Positions 1-6,679 are shown, numbered from the stretch's first letter. The stretch is DNA of 9,457 nt from UBA11524 sp963590165 (GCA_963590165.1 CAVANO010000020.1:1-9457), one strand, 5' to 3'. Notes: generated from the letters alone by a model not told the origin. Numbers and translations are program-made.

Positions 1-57
1 GCAGATGGCGCAAAAGGCATGTTCAGCGGTGCCGCCGAATTGTGCGGTATTGCCCTA
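1..57. mobile_element. Right end of a MITE-like element (cut by window edge)
   Basis: These 57 bases match the last 57 bases of the fuller element at 6313-6478 with only three differences and no gaps. They end in the same terminal inverted repeat (40-57), whose reverse complement is TAGGGCAATACCGCACAA, with a TA dinucleotide at the outer edge. The left part of the element lies outside the window. It sits just past the terminator of the PRPP synthetase gene and does not interrupt it. It has no coding capacity. Confidence 0.72.
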
Positions 58-69
58 GCCGTTATCGTC

Positions 70-91
70 AAAAAAACCGCGCAAGCAACGG
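70..91 (-). terminator. Probable rho-independent terminator of the PRPP synthetase gene
   Basis: Read on the minus strand, about 57 bases after the stop codon, a short GC-rich hairpin (CCG/CGG outer stem, CTTG loop, one bulged T) is followed directly by seven T residues. The stem is short and imperfect, so this is moderate evidence. No other hairpin followed by a T-run lies between the gene and the left edge. Confidence 0.5.
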
Positions 92-148
92 AATGCAGCA
101 GCTTTCGCCGCTGTTTCCAGGTGTTTACGCGGTGAATGGGTGACAAGA

Positions 149-1354
149 TTACGCCTGCGTTTCGGTCTCCGCCTTGTACTTCTTGAGGAGATTGTGGACG
201 CGGTCGGAAGGCGTCAGGAGCTTCGAGAGCGAGCGGTCATGGTTCAGCGTGGCGATGATGTAGGAGATGTACTTGCTCATGTCCGCCTCAATGAACCACG
301 GCGCTTCGAGCAATTCGGGACGGCGGTACGTCAGATTCGTGGAGATGACGCCGTCAATCAAGCCTTCCTCGTAGCTCTTCTGGTACAGGTCAATGCCGTT
401 GGTAAACAGCGGGAAGGTCACAGCACCGAAAATGCGGTTCGCGCCGAGATCCTTCAGGTGACGCGCCACTTCAATCAGTGATTCGCCGGAAGACAGGATG
501 TCATCCGCAACGAACACGTCCTTGCCGGCGACTTCCTTGCCCATGTACTCATGCGCGACAATGGGGTTGCGGCCGTTGACGATGCGCGTGTAATCGCGGC
601 GCTTGTAGAACATGCCCATGTCCACGCCCAGCACGGAAGCATAGAAGATATTGCGGTCGAGTGCGCCCTCATCGGGGGAAACGATCATCAGGTGATCCTT
701 ATCCAGCTTCAAATCCTTGCGCTGACGGAGCAGTGCCTTGAAAATCTGGTAGCTGGGCATGACGGACTCAAAGCCGCCTTCCGGAATGGCGTTGACCACA
801 CGAGGGTCATGCGCATCAAACGTAATGATGTTGTTGACACCCATGCGGTTGAGTTCCTGCAGCATCATGGCGCAATCAAGGCTCTCACGGGCACTGCGGC
901 GATGCTGACGGCCGCCGTAGAGCAGCGGCATAATGACGGAGACGCGCTTCGCCTTGCCGCCGACCGCCGCGATGGTACGCTTCAGGTCCATGTAATGGTC
1001 ATCAGGCGACATGGGCACTTCCTGACCATACATATTATAGGTGCAGTTATAAGCACCGACATCGCAGAGGATGAAGAGGTCGAGTCCGCGGACAGAATCC
1101 TTAATCAGACCCTTGCCTTCGCCGTTGCCGAAGCGCGGGCAGACAGAACGGACGAGGAAGTCCTCACGACCCATGCCAGGGGTGGTGGACATATCGCCCG
1201 GCAGCGTTTCTTCGGTGAATTTACGCCATTTCAGCAGCCATTGGTTGACCTTGGCACCCATTTCCTCAGTGCCGTGCATGGAGATCAGTCCCAGGGGAGC
1301 AACGGGTGTCGTCAAGAAGGATTCTTCATTCCAGGTGCTTACAAAGTCTGTCAC
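149..1354 (-). CDS. prs: Ribose-phosphate pyrophosphokinase (PRPP synthetase), long clostridial form
   Basis: A cytosolic enzyme that transfers pyrophosphate from ATP to ribose 5-phosphate, giving PRPP for nucleotide, histidine, tryptophan and NAD synthesis. The 401-residue product is longer than the roughly 315-residue classical enzyme and fits a longer clostridial family. Visible landmarks: LLYGGRQHRRSARESLD at 144-160 (ATP and ribose-phosphate region), FDAHDP at 179-184 (counterpart of the metal-binding DLH segment), YKRRDYTR at 250-257 (catalytic flexible loop with Lys and Arg), and the PRPP-binding loop VADDILSSGES at 282-292. The start is GTG: an in-frame stop lies 13-15 bases upstream, and a GAGG ribosome binding site precedes GTG by 10 bases. 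It is monocistronic, has its own promoter, and is divergent from the phosphofructokinase gene. The DDILSSGES loop replaces the classical DDIIDTAGT, which I recall as normal for the long form. Function is confident; kinetics and regulation are not inferable. Confidence 0.93.
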   Translation of the reverse strand: MTDFVSTWNEESFLTTPVAPLGLISMHGTEEMGAKVNQWLLKWRKFTEETLPGDMSTTPGMGREDFLVRSVCPRFGNGEGKGLIKDSVRGLDLFILCDVGAYNCTYNMYGQEVPMSPDDHYMDLKRTIAAVGGKAKRVSVIMPLLYGGRQHRRSARESLDCAMMLQELNRMGVNNIITFDAHDPRVVNAIPEGGFESVMPSYQIFKALLRQRKDLKLDKDHLMIVSPDEGALDRNIFYASVLGVDMGMFYKRRDYTRIVNGRNPIVAHEYMGKEVAGKDVFVADDILSSGESLIEVARHLKDLGANRIFGAVTFPLFTNGIDLYQKSYEEGLIDGVISTNLTYRRPELLEAPWFIEADMSKYISYIIATLNHDRSLSKLLTPSDRVHNLLKKYKAETETQA

Positions 1355-1428
1355 AGACGATCTACCTCATTCCATCATGTCGATTTCGGGGCGTATGGTG
1401 CAGCGTGGATGAACGATTACCACGTTTC

Positions 1429-1457
1429 ATTATACCGCAATTTTGCTTTTATGAAAA
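1429..1457 (-). promoter_or_regulatory. Sigma-A-type promoter of prs
   Basis: On the minus strand a perfect TATAAT (1429-1434) lies 17 bases downstream of TTTTCA (1452-1457), which matches four of six -35 positions. The flanking DNA is AT-rich. Transcription would start near 1422, leaving a leader of about 70 bases before the GTG start. Confidence 0.68.
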
Positions 1458-1590
1458 GGGATTTTTACAAAAAAAGCGAATATTTTTATGCATGTTGCTG
1501 AAATGGTACAGAATTTTCCGAATCGGACAGCATCGTCTTAACGCTGCACGCGGAACTTGTATGAAGATGTCACCCACCCAGTCGCGAAAC

Positions 1591-1674
1591 GGGTCAAGGG
1601 GGGACTTCGTCCCTTTTCCTGACCCTTGCAGGATACAGGGACGGCGTCCCTGCTGGGGTTTGGAGCAAAGCCCC
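1591..1674. repeat. Cluster of three GC-rich hairpins in the prs-pfk gap
   Basis: Three adjacent inverted repeats. The first is a nested hairpin with outer stem GGGTCA/TGACCC (1591-1596 with 1620-1625) and inner stem GGGAC-TTC-GTCCC (1601-1613). The second is a perfect 7-bp stem, CAGGGAC-GGC-GTCCCTG (1636-1652). The third is GGGGTTTG with CAAAGCCCC (1655-1674), with one bulge. None is followed by a T-run, and both neighbouring genes are transcribed away from here, so they are not simple terminators. Frames across them do not look like protein. They are probably part of a repetitive intergenic element. Confidence 0.7.
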
Positions 1675-1697
1675 AATCCATCATTCGCAGTCGAGCG

Positions 1698-1840
1698 AAG
1701 CAATGGCTGCGATATACTGCTGCATGGGTGAGCAAAGGCACATCATTTTTATTAGCAATTGAAACATGTTGCAGGAACAAGGGGGCTTTCCGCTCGCCCC
1801 CTTGACCCCTTCGGCGCCAACCTTGATTTCATTTTCATCG
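1698..1840. repeat. Dispersed intergenic repeat, copy A
   Basis: This stretch aligns in the same orientation with 6535-6679. Both begin AAGCAATGGCTGC, share AACATGTTGCAGGAACAAGG near the middle (1763 and 6603), and continue into GGCTTTCC, a GCCCCC-containing segment, CCCCTTCGG and TTCATTTNCAT. The distance between the first two landmarks is 65 bases here and 68 in the other copy. The right half is also the start of the 90-bp tandem array. No coding function is visible. Confidence 0.75.
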
Positions 1841-2070
1841 TTGCGTATTAAGGGGTGATTATGGCTTGATCAGGGCTTTCCGCTCGCCCCCTTGACCCCT
1901 TCGGCGCCAACCTTGATTTCATTTCCATCGTTGTGTATTAAGGGGGATTATAGCTTGATCGGGGCTTTCCGCTCGCCCCCTTGACCCCTTCGGCACCAAC
2001 CTTGATTTCATTTCCATCGTTGTGTATTAAGGGGTGATTATGGCTTGAACAGGGCTTTCCGCTCGCCCCT
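1783..2070. repeat. Tandem array of about 90 bp, three full copies plus a partial fourth
   Basis: Units begin with GGGCTTTCCGCTCGCCCC at 1783, 1873, 1962 and 2052, giving spacings of 90, 89 and 90 bases. The full units differ at only a few positions; the fourth diverges after about 18 bases. Each unit starts with an inverted repeat (GGGC, loop, GCCC; extended to GGGGGC/GCCCCC in the first). AAGGGGT late in one unit can pair with ACCCCTT in the next (1850-1856 with 1895-1901), giving a larger stem at each junction. The minus strand is open through part of the array, but the 89-base unit breaks the frame and nothing looks like a gene. The array ends about 60 bases before the phosphofructokinase -35 box. 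Confidence 0.9.
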
Positions 2071-2128
2071 TGGCTCCTTTTGTGCCTAAAATTCCTGAAA
2101 AATCGTCCGATGCAAGCGTTTACATCCC

Positions 2129-2158
2129 TTGTCATCCTTTCGGCTTTTGTGATATACT
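2129..2158 (+). promoter_or_regulatory. Sigma-A-type promoter of the phosphofructokinase gene
   Basis: TTGTCA (2129-2134) and TATACT (2153-2158) are separated by 18 bases. A TG one base upstream of the -10 box makes it an extended -10. The predicted start near 2165 leaves a leader of about 90 bases. It lies immediately downstream of the 90-bp tandem array. Confidence 0.72.
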
Positions 2159-2162
2159 AGGA

Positions 2163-2223
2163 GGGGTTATATTGATTCCCCGGTGCACAGATTGCCTGTA
2201 CGGCTGATGCGGCCTCCTGTGCA
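2163..2223 (+). promoter_or_regulatory. Structured 5' leader of the phosphofructokinase mRNA
   Basis: Two inverted repeats lie between the promoter and the ribosome binding site. GGGG (2163-2166) can pair with CCCC (2178-2181), and a 7-bp perfect stem TGCACAG (2184-2190) pairs with CTGTGCA (2217-2223), with a GC-rich interior. No T-run follows, so this is not a plain attenuator. I recognise no riboswitch class. It may stabilise the mRNA or have no function. Confidence 0.35.
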
Positions 2224-2254
2224 TGATGAGTCTGAAATGGAGTGAATTATCTTT

Positions 2255-3307
2255 ATGATGAGAAAAATCGGCGTCCTGACTTCCGGCGGCGATGCACCTG
2301 GCATGAATGCGGCCGTGATGTCGATTGCCCGCAGTGCCGCGGCGTACGGCATGCCGCTGATTGGCATTAAGCGCGGCTATAACGGTCTTCTCCGCAAGTC
2401 CACCAGCATCAAGGATGACCTTCAGGAACTGTATCTCGATACGGTGCTTGACATCGCCGACCAACCCGGCACGTATCTGCGTACCGCGCGCTGCGAGGAA
2501 TTCAAGGATCCGAAGTGGCGCGAAATCGCCGTGCAGACGCTGCGCGCGATGGAAATTGACGGTCTTGTCGTCATCGGCGGCGACGGCTCCTTCCAGGGTG
2601 CCATGCGCCTGTGCGAGCTGGGCATCCCCTGCATCGGCATCCCCGGCACGATTGACAATGACCTCGCGTACACCGAGATGACGCTGGGCTACGAAACCGC
2701 CGTGCAGGTTTGCACCGAGGCTGTCCGTGCCATCCGCGCCACGAGCCGTTCTCACGACCGTCCGCATGTAGTGGAGTGCATGGGTCGTCACTGCGGCGAC
2801 ATCGCCCTGAAGACCGCTTGCGCCACCGGCTCTGAAATCGTCGTGGTGCCGGAAGTCGAATGGTCGGTTGAAGAAGTTGCCTCTCGCCTGAACAAGCAGA
2901 TTGCCAAGGGCAACTACCGCAGCACCATCGTGCTGGCAGAAGGCTGCTGGGAATCCATGAAGCCGTTCGACATGTACGGTTTCCTGACGAGCCACGGCAA
3001 GGAGTGCTATCAGGGCGAGCCGATGAGCGCGATGCGTTTTGCATCCGTCATGAAGCGCATGTGCGGCATGGTTGAGGCACGTTCGACCGTCGTCGGCTAC
3101 ACCCAGCGCGGCGCTCTGCCTGTCGCTAAGGACAGCGCATTCGCCTTTGAAGCCGGCAATCTCGCTGTTCGCCTGCTGCGCGACGGCGTGTCCAATCAGG
3201 TGATTGGTGTCCGTCAGGGCAAGGTCTTCCACATGCCCATCGAGGAAGCCCTCAAGGTGGAAAAGCACTTCCGCCGCGACCTGTACGACCTCGTCAACGA
3301 CCTGTAA
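2255..3307 (+). CDS. pfkA: ATP-dependent 6-phosphofructokinase
   Basis: Phosphorylates fructose 6-phosphate to fructose 1,6-bisphosphate with ATP, the committed step of cytosolic glycolysis. The 350-residue product shows GGDAPGMN (11-18), the ATP-type GGDGS (108-112, where pyrophosphate enzymes usually have GGDD), PGTIDND (130-136) with the catalytic Asp and Gly rather than the Lys of pyrophosphate enzymes, and VECMGRHCGD (173-182). Glu229, Arg276 and Arg285 match E. coli Glu222, Arg243 and Arg252 of the substrate site. Two oddities: the segment Glu229 to Arg276 is about 26 residues longer than in E. coli PfkA, and the usual GHIQRGGSP is GYTQRGALP (281-289), so the phosphate-contacting His is Tyr. 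Two ATGs lie in tandem (2255 and 2258); GGAG at 2239-2242 serves either, with a longish spacer. It has its own promoter and terminator. Family assignment is firm; ATP preference is inferred from motifs. Confidence 0.93.
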   Translation: MMRKIGVLTSGGDAPGMNAAVMSIARSAAAYGMPLIGIKRGYNGLLRKSTSIKDDLQELYLDTVLDIADQPGTYLRTARCEEFKDPKWREIAVQTLRAMEIDGLVVIGGDGSFQGAMRLCELGIPCIGIPGTIDNDLAYTEMTLGYETAVQVCTEAVRAIRATSRSHDRPHVVECMGRHCGDIALKTACATGSEIVVVPEVEWSVEEVASRLNKQIAKGNYRSTIVLAEGCWESMKPFDMYGFLTSHGKECYQGEPMSAMRFASVMKRMCGMVEARSTVVGYTQRGALPVAKDSAFAFEAGNLAVRLLRDGVSNQVIGVRQGKVFHMPIEEALKVEKHFRRDLYDLVNDL

Positions 3308-3324
3308 AAAATCAGATAAAAAGG

Positions 3325-3362
3325 ATCGCGCCGCATTCGGAAAAGGATGCAGCGCGATTTTT
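3325..3362. terminator. Strong bidirectional terminator between convergent genes
   Basis: A 7-bp stem ATCGCGC/GCGCGAT (3325-3331 with 3352-3358) contains a second stem GCAT/ATGC. On the plus strand it runs into TTTTT just after the phosphofructokinase stop. On the minus strand the same stem is followed within two bases by TTTTT, serving the glycosyltransferase operon that converges from the right. No other terminator is evident in 3363-3487. Confidence 0.88.
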
Positions 3363-3487
3363 ATGTGGGAATTTCGTCTCGATTTTAGTTCAGGCATCGG
3401 TGCAAGTGGTAATTACGTTCTAAATGCGGTTGATTTTTAGTGTCTTTGTGCCATTTGCATGTGATTTTGTGCTCTTTGGGACAGCGC

Positions 3488-4738
3488 TTACCGCCAGTCG
3501 CGTACGGCCTGCTCAATCAGCGCCGCAGCGTTTGCACAGCCGTGCTCATGGCGCAGTTTCTCGCCCATCTGCGCGGCGTTCTCTGCGTATTCGGGCGTGC
3601 TGACAAGCTCATAGAGGCGCTCGGCAAAGAGGTCAACCGTCAAATGCTCGCGCGGAATCGGCTTGGGACCGCAGTGCGCCTCATAGATACGCTCCGCCCA
3701 GAAGGGCTGGTCGCCGCCGAAGGGAATCACCAGCGTCGGCAGACCGTTGCGCAGGCTCGAAGCCGTCGTGCCCGCACCGCCGTGATGCACTGCCGCCGCC
3801 ATATGCGGAAACAGCCAGTCATGCGGCACACTGTCCACATAGAGGATGCGGTTGTCCGGATCCTTTATCTTTTGCTGCCCCCAGCCCAGCCCGACAACGG
3901 CACGGATGCCGGCTTGGTCGACCGCCTGCCGGATGATTTCCGCCAGTTCCGTCATATCGCCGGACACCATCGAGCCGAAGCCGATGTACACGGGCTTTTC
4001 GCCGGCGTTCAGGAAGTCAACCAGTTCCTGAGGCGGCGTGTACGGTTCGGGATGTTCATCCCACCAGAAACCTGCCATATGGATGTTGCTTCCCCACGAT
4101 TCCGGACGCGGCACGAGGTATGGGCTGACAGCATAGATGACGGGCACATCCTGTCCGCCGGAAGTGTAGTCAGGGGTGGAGCGCACGCGTCGCTTTGCCA
4201 TATCGTTTTCCTTGCGCCATGTGGAAAGGAAACGGTGCTCAAGCGTGGAAATCAGCAGATAACCGATCCGGTAGCTCAGCACGTTCCACCACTTGCCGAG
4301 CTTGCGGAACGGTGCGGACGAAATCGGCATATCCGGGCAGGGATCCATGGGAAAATAATGCGTCTGGATGCAGGGAATATCGTATTTTTCGGCGATGGAA
4401 TAGAAGGCGCTGCCGAAGAAGGTGCAGACAATCGCTTCTGCTCCCTCGGCGCAGTGAAGCAAATCATCGAGCAGCTGCGGTGCGATGTCGCGGATGCCCT
4501 TTTCGAATTCCTTCAGGTAGTTCACGCCGACCGAATCCGGCTGCATCAGCCGTCCCATCAGGTCGACAATATCACCGGAAATCGGATAAAACGACAATCC
4601 GGCATCATGAATCATCTGCTCAAAGGGCTTGAAGGCGGCAATCGTCACCTCGTGGCCGCGCGCGTGCAGTTCCCGTCCGAGCAGCATGTAGGGGCGTACA
4701 TCGCCCGTTGAACCGAGCGAAATCATCGTGATTTTCAT
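3488..4738 (-). CDS. GT1-family glycosyltransferase, UDP-sugar / sterol glucosyltransferase-like
   Basis: A probable cytosolic GT-B-fold enzyme that moves a sugar from a nucleotide-sugar donor to a lipid, glycolipid or small-molecule acceptor. The 416-residue product has the N-terminal GSTGDVRPYMLLGRELHARG (9-28) typical of sterol 3-beta-glucosyltransferase and GtfB-like proteins, a YIGFGSM strand (251-257) opening the C-terminal domain, and a donor-binding segment VPHDWLF (304-310), HHGGAGTT (318-325) and PFGGDQPFWAERI (339-351). There is no signal peptide or clear membrane span. ATG is preceded by AGGAGG at an ideal 6 bases. The upstream GT2 gene stops only 3 bases before this start and contains this ribosome binding site, so the two are cotranscribed and probably translationally coupled. 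Family is confident; donor and acceptor cannot be read from sequence. With a GT2 partner, surface glycan or glycolipid assembly is an inference. Confidence 0.88.
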   Translation of the reverse strand: MKITMISLGSTGDVRPYMLLGRELHARGHEVTIAAFKPFEQMIHDAGLSFYPISGDIVDLMGRLMQPDSVGVNYLKEFEKGIRDIAPQLLDDLLHCAEGAEAIVCTFFGSAFYSIAEKYDIPCIQTHYFPMDPCPDMPISSAPFRKLGKWWNVLSYRIGYLLISTLEHRFLSTWRKENDMAKRRVRSTPDYTSGGQDVPVIYAVSPYLVPRPESWGSNIHMAGFWWDEHPEPYTPPQELVDFLNAGEKPVYIGFGSMVSGDMTELAEIIRQAVDQAGIRAVVGLGWGQQKIKDPDNRILYVDSVPHDWLFPHMAAAVHHGGAGTTASSLRNGLPTLVIPFGGDQPFWAERIYEAHCGPKPIPREHLTVDLFAERLYELVSTPEYAENAAQMGEKLRHEHGCANAAALIEQAVRDWR

Positions 4739-4741
4739 GGG

Positions 4742-6238
4742 TCACCTCCTGGTTGATGGCAGACGTGCGCCTGTCCGGCACGGATCATGCCAGTTTTCAG
4801 GCACCGTCACCCGAAACGGAGAAAACAGCCTGTTGTCGGAAACAGTCAGCAGGCAATGCGGCGTACAGACGTGATACAGCTTCTCCTTCATCCTGCGGAT
4901 GCACCAGACAACCATGCTTTCTGCGAGCGGCAGCGATTCATCCAGCGGCTGAAAGGCTGCTCTGCGCACGAGGAAGCAGACCGGCGATACGGCACAGACG
5001 TTGACGCTCGTGCGGTTCATGCCGTGCCATCCGCCGGAAAGCGCAGGCAGATTTCGATTGCGTGAAGACACCGTGCCGTTCGGCGCGATGATGAATCCGG
5101 CATGAAGCGTCCTGCCGCGCCTGTCCTGCAAAAGGGGCGTCACGGCGCAGACATCGGGGCGTTGCACGTACATCTGCAGTTCCTTCAAGCCGTCCGCATC
5201 GGGTGCGGGCGTGTCATCCAGCAGGAACAGCAGCATGTCCGCCGTTGATGCCGCGGCAAGGCGGTTCATGTCCTGCACGGTGTGATAGCGCAGCGTGTCC
5301 ACCGTAAAATTGCCGACTTCGTAGCACAGCCGCAGCAACCCGTTCTCAACCTGACACGTGCCCGGAAAGCCGATGCGCCGCATGCTGTCCATTGTCGCAC
5401 GCGATGCCGCATCCAGGCAGACCGACAGCCGCTCATGGCTCATGGATTGCAGGAACGTCCGCCAATGGTAGAGCACGCGTGGAATATGGACGATGCGCTC
5501 TGCCTGCTCGCACACGCGGAGCATCAAATCATGATCCTGCGAGCCGTCGTAATCGGGGCGAAGTCCGCCGACCCGTTCGAGCAGCGTCCGCCTGATGACC
5601 GACAGATGGCAGATGTAGTTGCCGGAGCGCAGGTTATCGGGGCAGTAGTCCGGCTTGCGGTGCGGGTCGGTGTGATAGCCGCCATCGGAGGACAGTTTGT
5701 CCTCATCCGAATAGATGACATCGGGGTCTTCGTCCGCAATCGCCTTCGCGACCTGCCACATAGCTTCCGGCGACAGCGTATCGTCATGGTCGCAGAACGC
5801 GATATATGCACCGTGCGCCATACGGATTGCCTCATTCGTGTTGCCGGAAATGCCCTCGTTCTTCTCGCCGAATTGAACGCGGAAGCGCGAGTCCCGCTGT
5901 GCCAGTGTCCGGAGTGCCGCATGCGTTTCCTCATGCGGACTGCAGCCGTCGTACAGGCATGCTTCCCAATGCGGATACGTCTGCCGAAGCAGCGAATCAC
6001 CCAATTCCTCAAGGAATTCCGGCTTCGTGTTATACGCCGGGATGACGATGCTAATCAGCACCTCGCACGGCAGACACGCCCGCTGCCGTGCCAGCTCCTG
6101 TTCATCCGGCCGCTCACGGCGGTACACCCGGTCATCCGTGTGGAACAGGTGCGTACTGGCCATTTCGCCTGCGCGATACATCGTATAGCCCAGCCCATGC
6201 ATCTTCACATACGATGCAACGCGGTTCAAAAAACGCAC
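4742..6238 (-). CDS. Family 2 glycosyltransferase with a degenerate second GT domain
   Basis: A probable cytosolic GT-A enzyme adding a sugar to a cell-surface polysaccharide or glycolipid. The 498-residue product has a short N-terminal extension (1-60), then a complete GT2 domain: SIVIPAYNTKPEFL (63-76), LRQTYPHWE (84-92), GISGNTNEA (129-137), the metal-binding CDHDD (149-153), YSDEDK (176-181), GNYICHLSVIRR (206-217), SQDHDLMLRV (233-242) and HIPRVLYHWR (251-260). In tandem-domain relatives a second GT2 domain follows. Here only its later half is recognisable (MNRLAAASTADMLLFLLDDT at 324-343, TLHAGF at 377-382, VCFLVRR at 420-426); its nucleotide-binding beginning is missing. Start is GTG with AGGAGGG 6 bases upstream; the next Met is residue 13. 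First gene of a two-gene operon under a consensus promoter. Catalysis should rest on the first domain. Confidence 0.88.
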   Translation of the reverse strand: MRFLNRVASYVKMHGLGYTMYRAGEMASTHLFHTDDRVYRRERPDEQELARQRACLPCEVLISIVIPAYNTKPEFLEELGDSLLRQTYPHWEACLYDGCSPHEETHAALRTLAQRDSRFRVQFGEKNEGISGNTNEAIRMAHGAYIAFCDHDDTLSPEAMWQVAKAIADEDPDVIYSDEDKLSSDGGYHTDPHRKPDYCPDNLRSGNYICHLSVIRRTLLERVGGLRPDYDGSQDHDLMLRVCEQAERIVHIPRVLYHWRTFLQSMSHERLSVCLDAASRATMDSMRRIGFPGTCQVENGLLRLCYEVGNFTVDTLRYHTVQDMNRLAAASTADMLLFLLDDTPAPDADGLKELQMYVQRPDVCAVTPLLQDRRGRTLHAGFIIAPNGTVSSRNRNLPALSGGWHGMNRTSVNVCAVSPVCFLVRRAAFQPLDESLPLAESMVVWCIRRMKEKLYHVCTPHCLLTVSDNRLFSPFRVTVPENWHDPCRTGARLPSTRR

Positions 6239-6270
6239 TGACGTCCCTCCTGCCTGCTTGATTCGCGTTC

Positions 6271-6299
6271 ATTATAGCATGCAAAGGCAGCAATGTCAA
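6271..6299 (-). promoter_or_regulatory. Fully consensus sigma-A promoter of the glycosyltransferase operon
   Basis: On the minus strand TTGACA (6294-6299), a 17-base spacer and TATAAT (6271-6276) match consensus at all twelve positions. A TG one base before the -10 box adds an extended -10. Transcription should start near 6264, giving a short leader of about 26 bases before the GTG. Such a promoter predicts strong, probably constitutive expression unless a repressor acts. I see no clear operator. Confidence 0.93.
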
Positions 6300-6312
6300 A
6301 GAAGCACAGATT

Positions 6313-6478
6313 TAGGGCAACACCGCACAAATGAGGTGGTACGATGAACAATGAATTTTGTGTCAGATGCGATCGCAGAAATCGAAGGTTTACTGGATGT
6401 AAATCGAGATTTCTGCAAGAAGCAGATGGCGCAAAAGGCATGTTCAGCGGCGCCGCTGAATTGTGCGGTATTGCCTTA
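6313..6478. mobile_element. MITE-like non-autonomous element, about 166 bp
   Basis: The ends are an 18-bp inverted repeat: TAGGGCAACACCGCACAA at 6313-6330 against the complement of 6461-6478, matching at 16 of 18 positions. Both outer edges are TA, as expected for an element that duplicates a TA target. The interior has no plausible gene but holds a long imperfect hairpin (6375-6416: GCAGAAATC with GATTTCTGC enclosing GGTTTAC with GTAAATC, loop TGGAT). Its last 57 bases recur at the window's left edge. It lies 13 bases upstream of the -35 box of the glycosyltransferase operon. The transposase family that would mobilise it is unknown; TA ends suggest an IS630/mariner-like partner, which is inference. 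Confidence 0.8.
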
Positions 6479-6534
6479 GGTTAAATGAGAAAAAATTAAA
6501 ATTTCCGCACACAGAGCCTGTATGTAGACAACCA

Positions 6535-6679
6535 AAGCAATGGCTGCAGAGGATTGCTACATAGGAGAAAAAACACAGAAACTTTTTCTAATCAGCAATA
6601 TGAACATGTTGCAGGAACAAGGTGGCTTTCCGGTCGCCCCCTTGAACCCCTTCGGGCATGCAATCTTCATTTCCATAGT
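6535..6679. repeat. Dispersed intergenic repeat, copy B
   Basis: Second, more diverged copy of the repeat at 1698-1840, in the same orientation and again in the gap between divergently transcribed genes. It shares AAGCAATGGCTGC, AACATGTTGCAGGAACAAGG and the GGCTTTCC/CCCCTTCGG hairpin segment, but contains only one unit of what is a tandem array in copy A. The rest of the gap (6480-6534 and 6680-6813) shows no gene, only a small CGGAC-GAA-GTCCG hairpin (6735-6747) and a CAGCAT/ATGCTG inverted repeat (6751-6787). Confidence 0.72.

Noticed and set aside
551..1501. A 316-codon open frame opposite the PRPP synthetase gene
   Set aside because: It mirrors a gene with clear family motifs, has no recognisable domain, and such antisense frames are expected with GC-rich third codon positions.
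1538..1780. Minus-strand frames of about 80 codons across the hairpin cluster
   Set aside because: Their composition follows from the GC-rich inverted repeats; there is no family resemblance or start signal.
1783..2070. Possible CRISPR array because of regular repeats
   Set aside because: The units are directly adjacent 90-bp tandem copies with no unique spacers, and no cas gene is present.
1938..2135. A minus-strand 65-codon frame through the 90-bp repeats, which would encode a 30-residue repeat
   Set aside because: The 89-base unit breaks the frame, there is no ribosome binding site, and the same DNA occurs in a non-coding dispersed copy near 6620.
2132..3397. A 421-codon open frame opposite the phosphofructokinase gene
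   Set aside because: It is longer than the real gene but rich in His, Ala and Arg in the pattern of an antisense shadow, and it crosses the promoter and terminator of the real gene.
3440..4711. A 423-codon open frame opposite the GT1 gene
   Set aside because: The minus-strand frame has an ideal ribosome binding site and HHGGAGTT-type motifs; the plus-strand frame has neither.
5282..6241. A 319-codon open frame opposite the GT2 gene
   Set aside because: It is the shadow of a gene with complete GT2 motifs and has no domain of its own.
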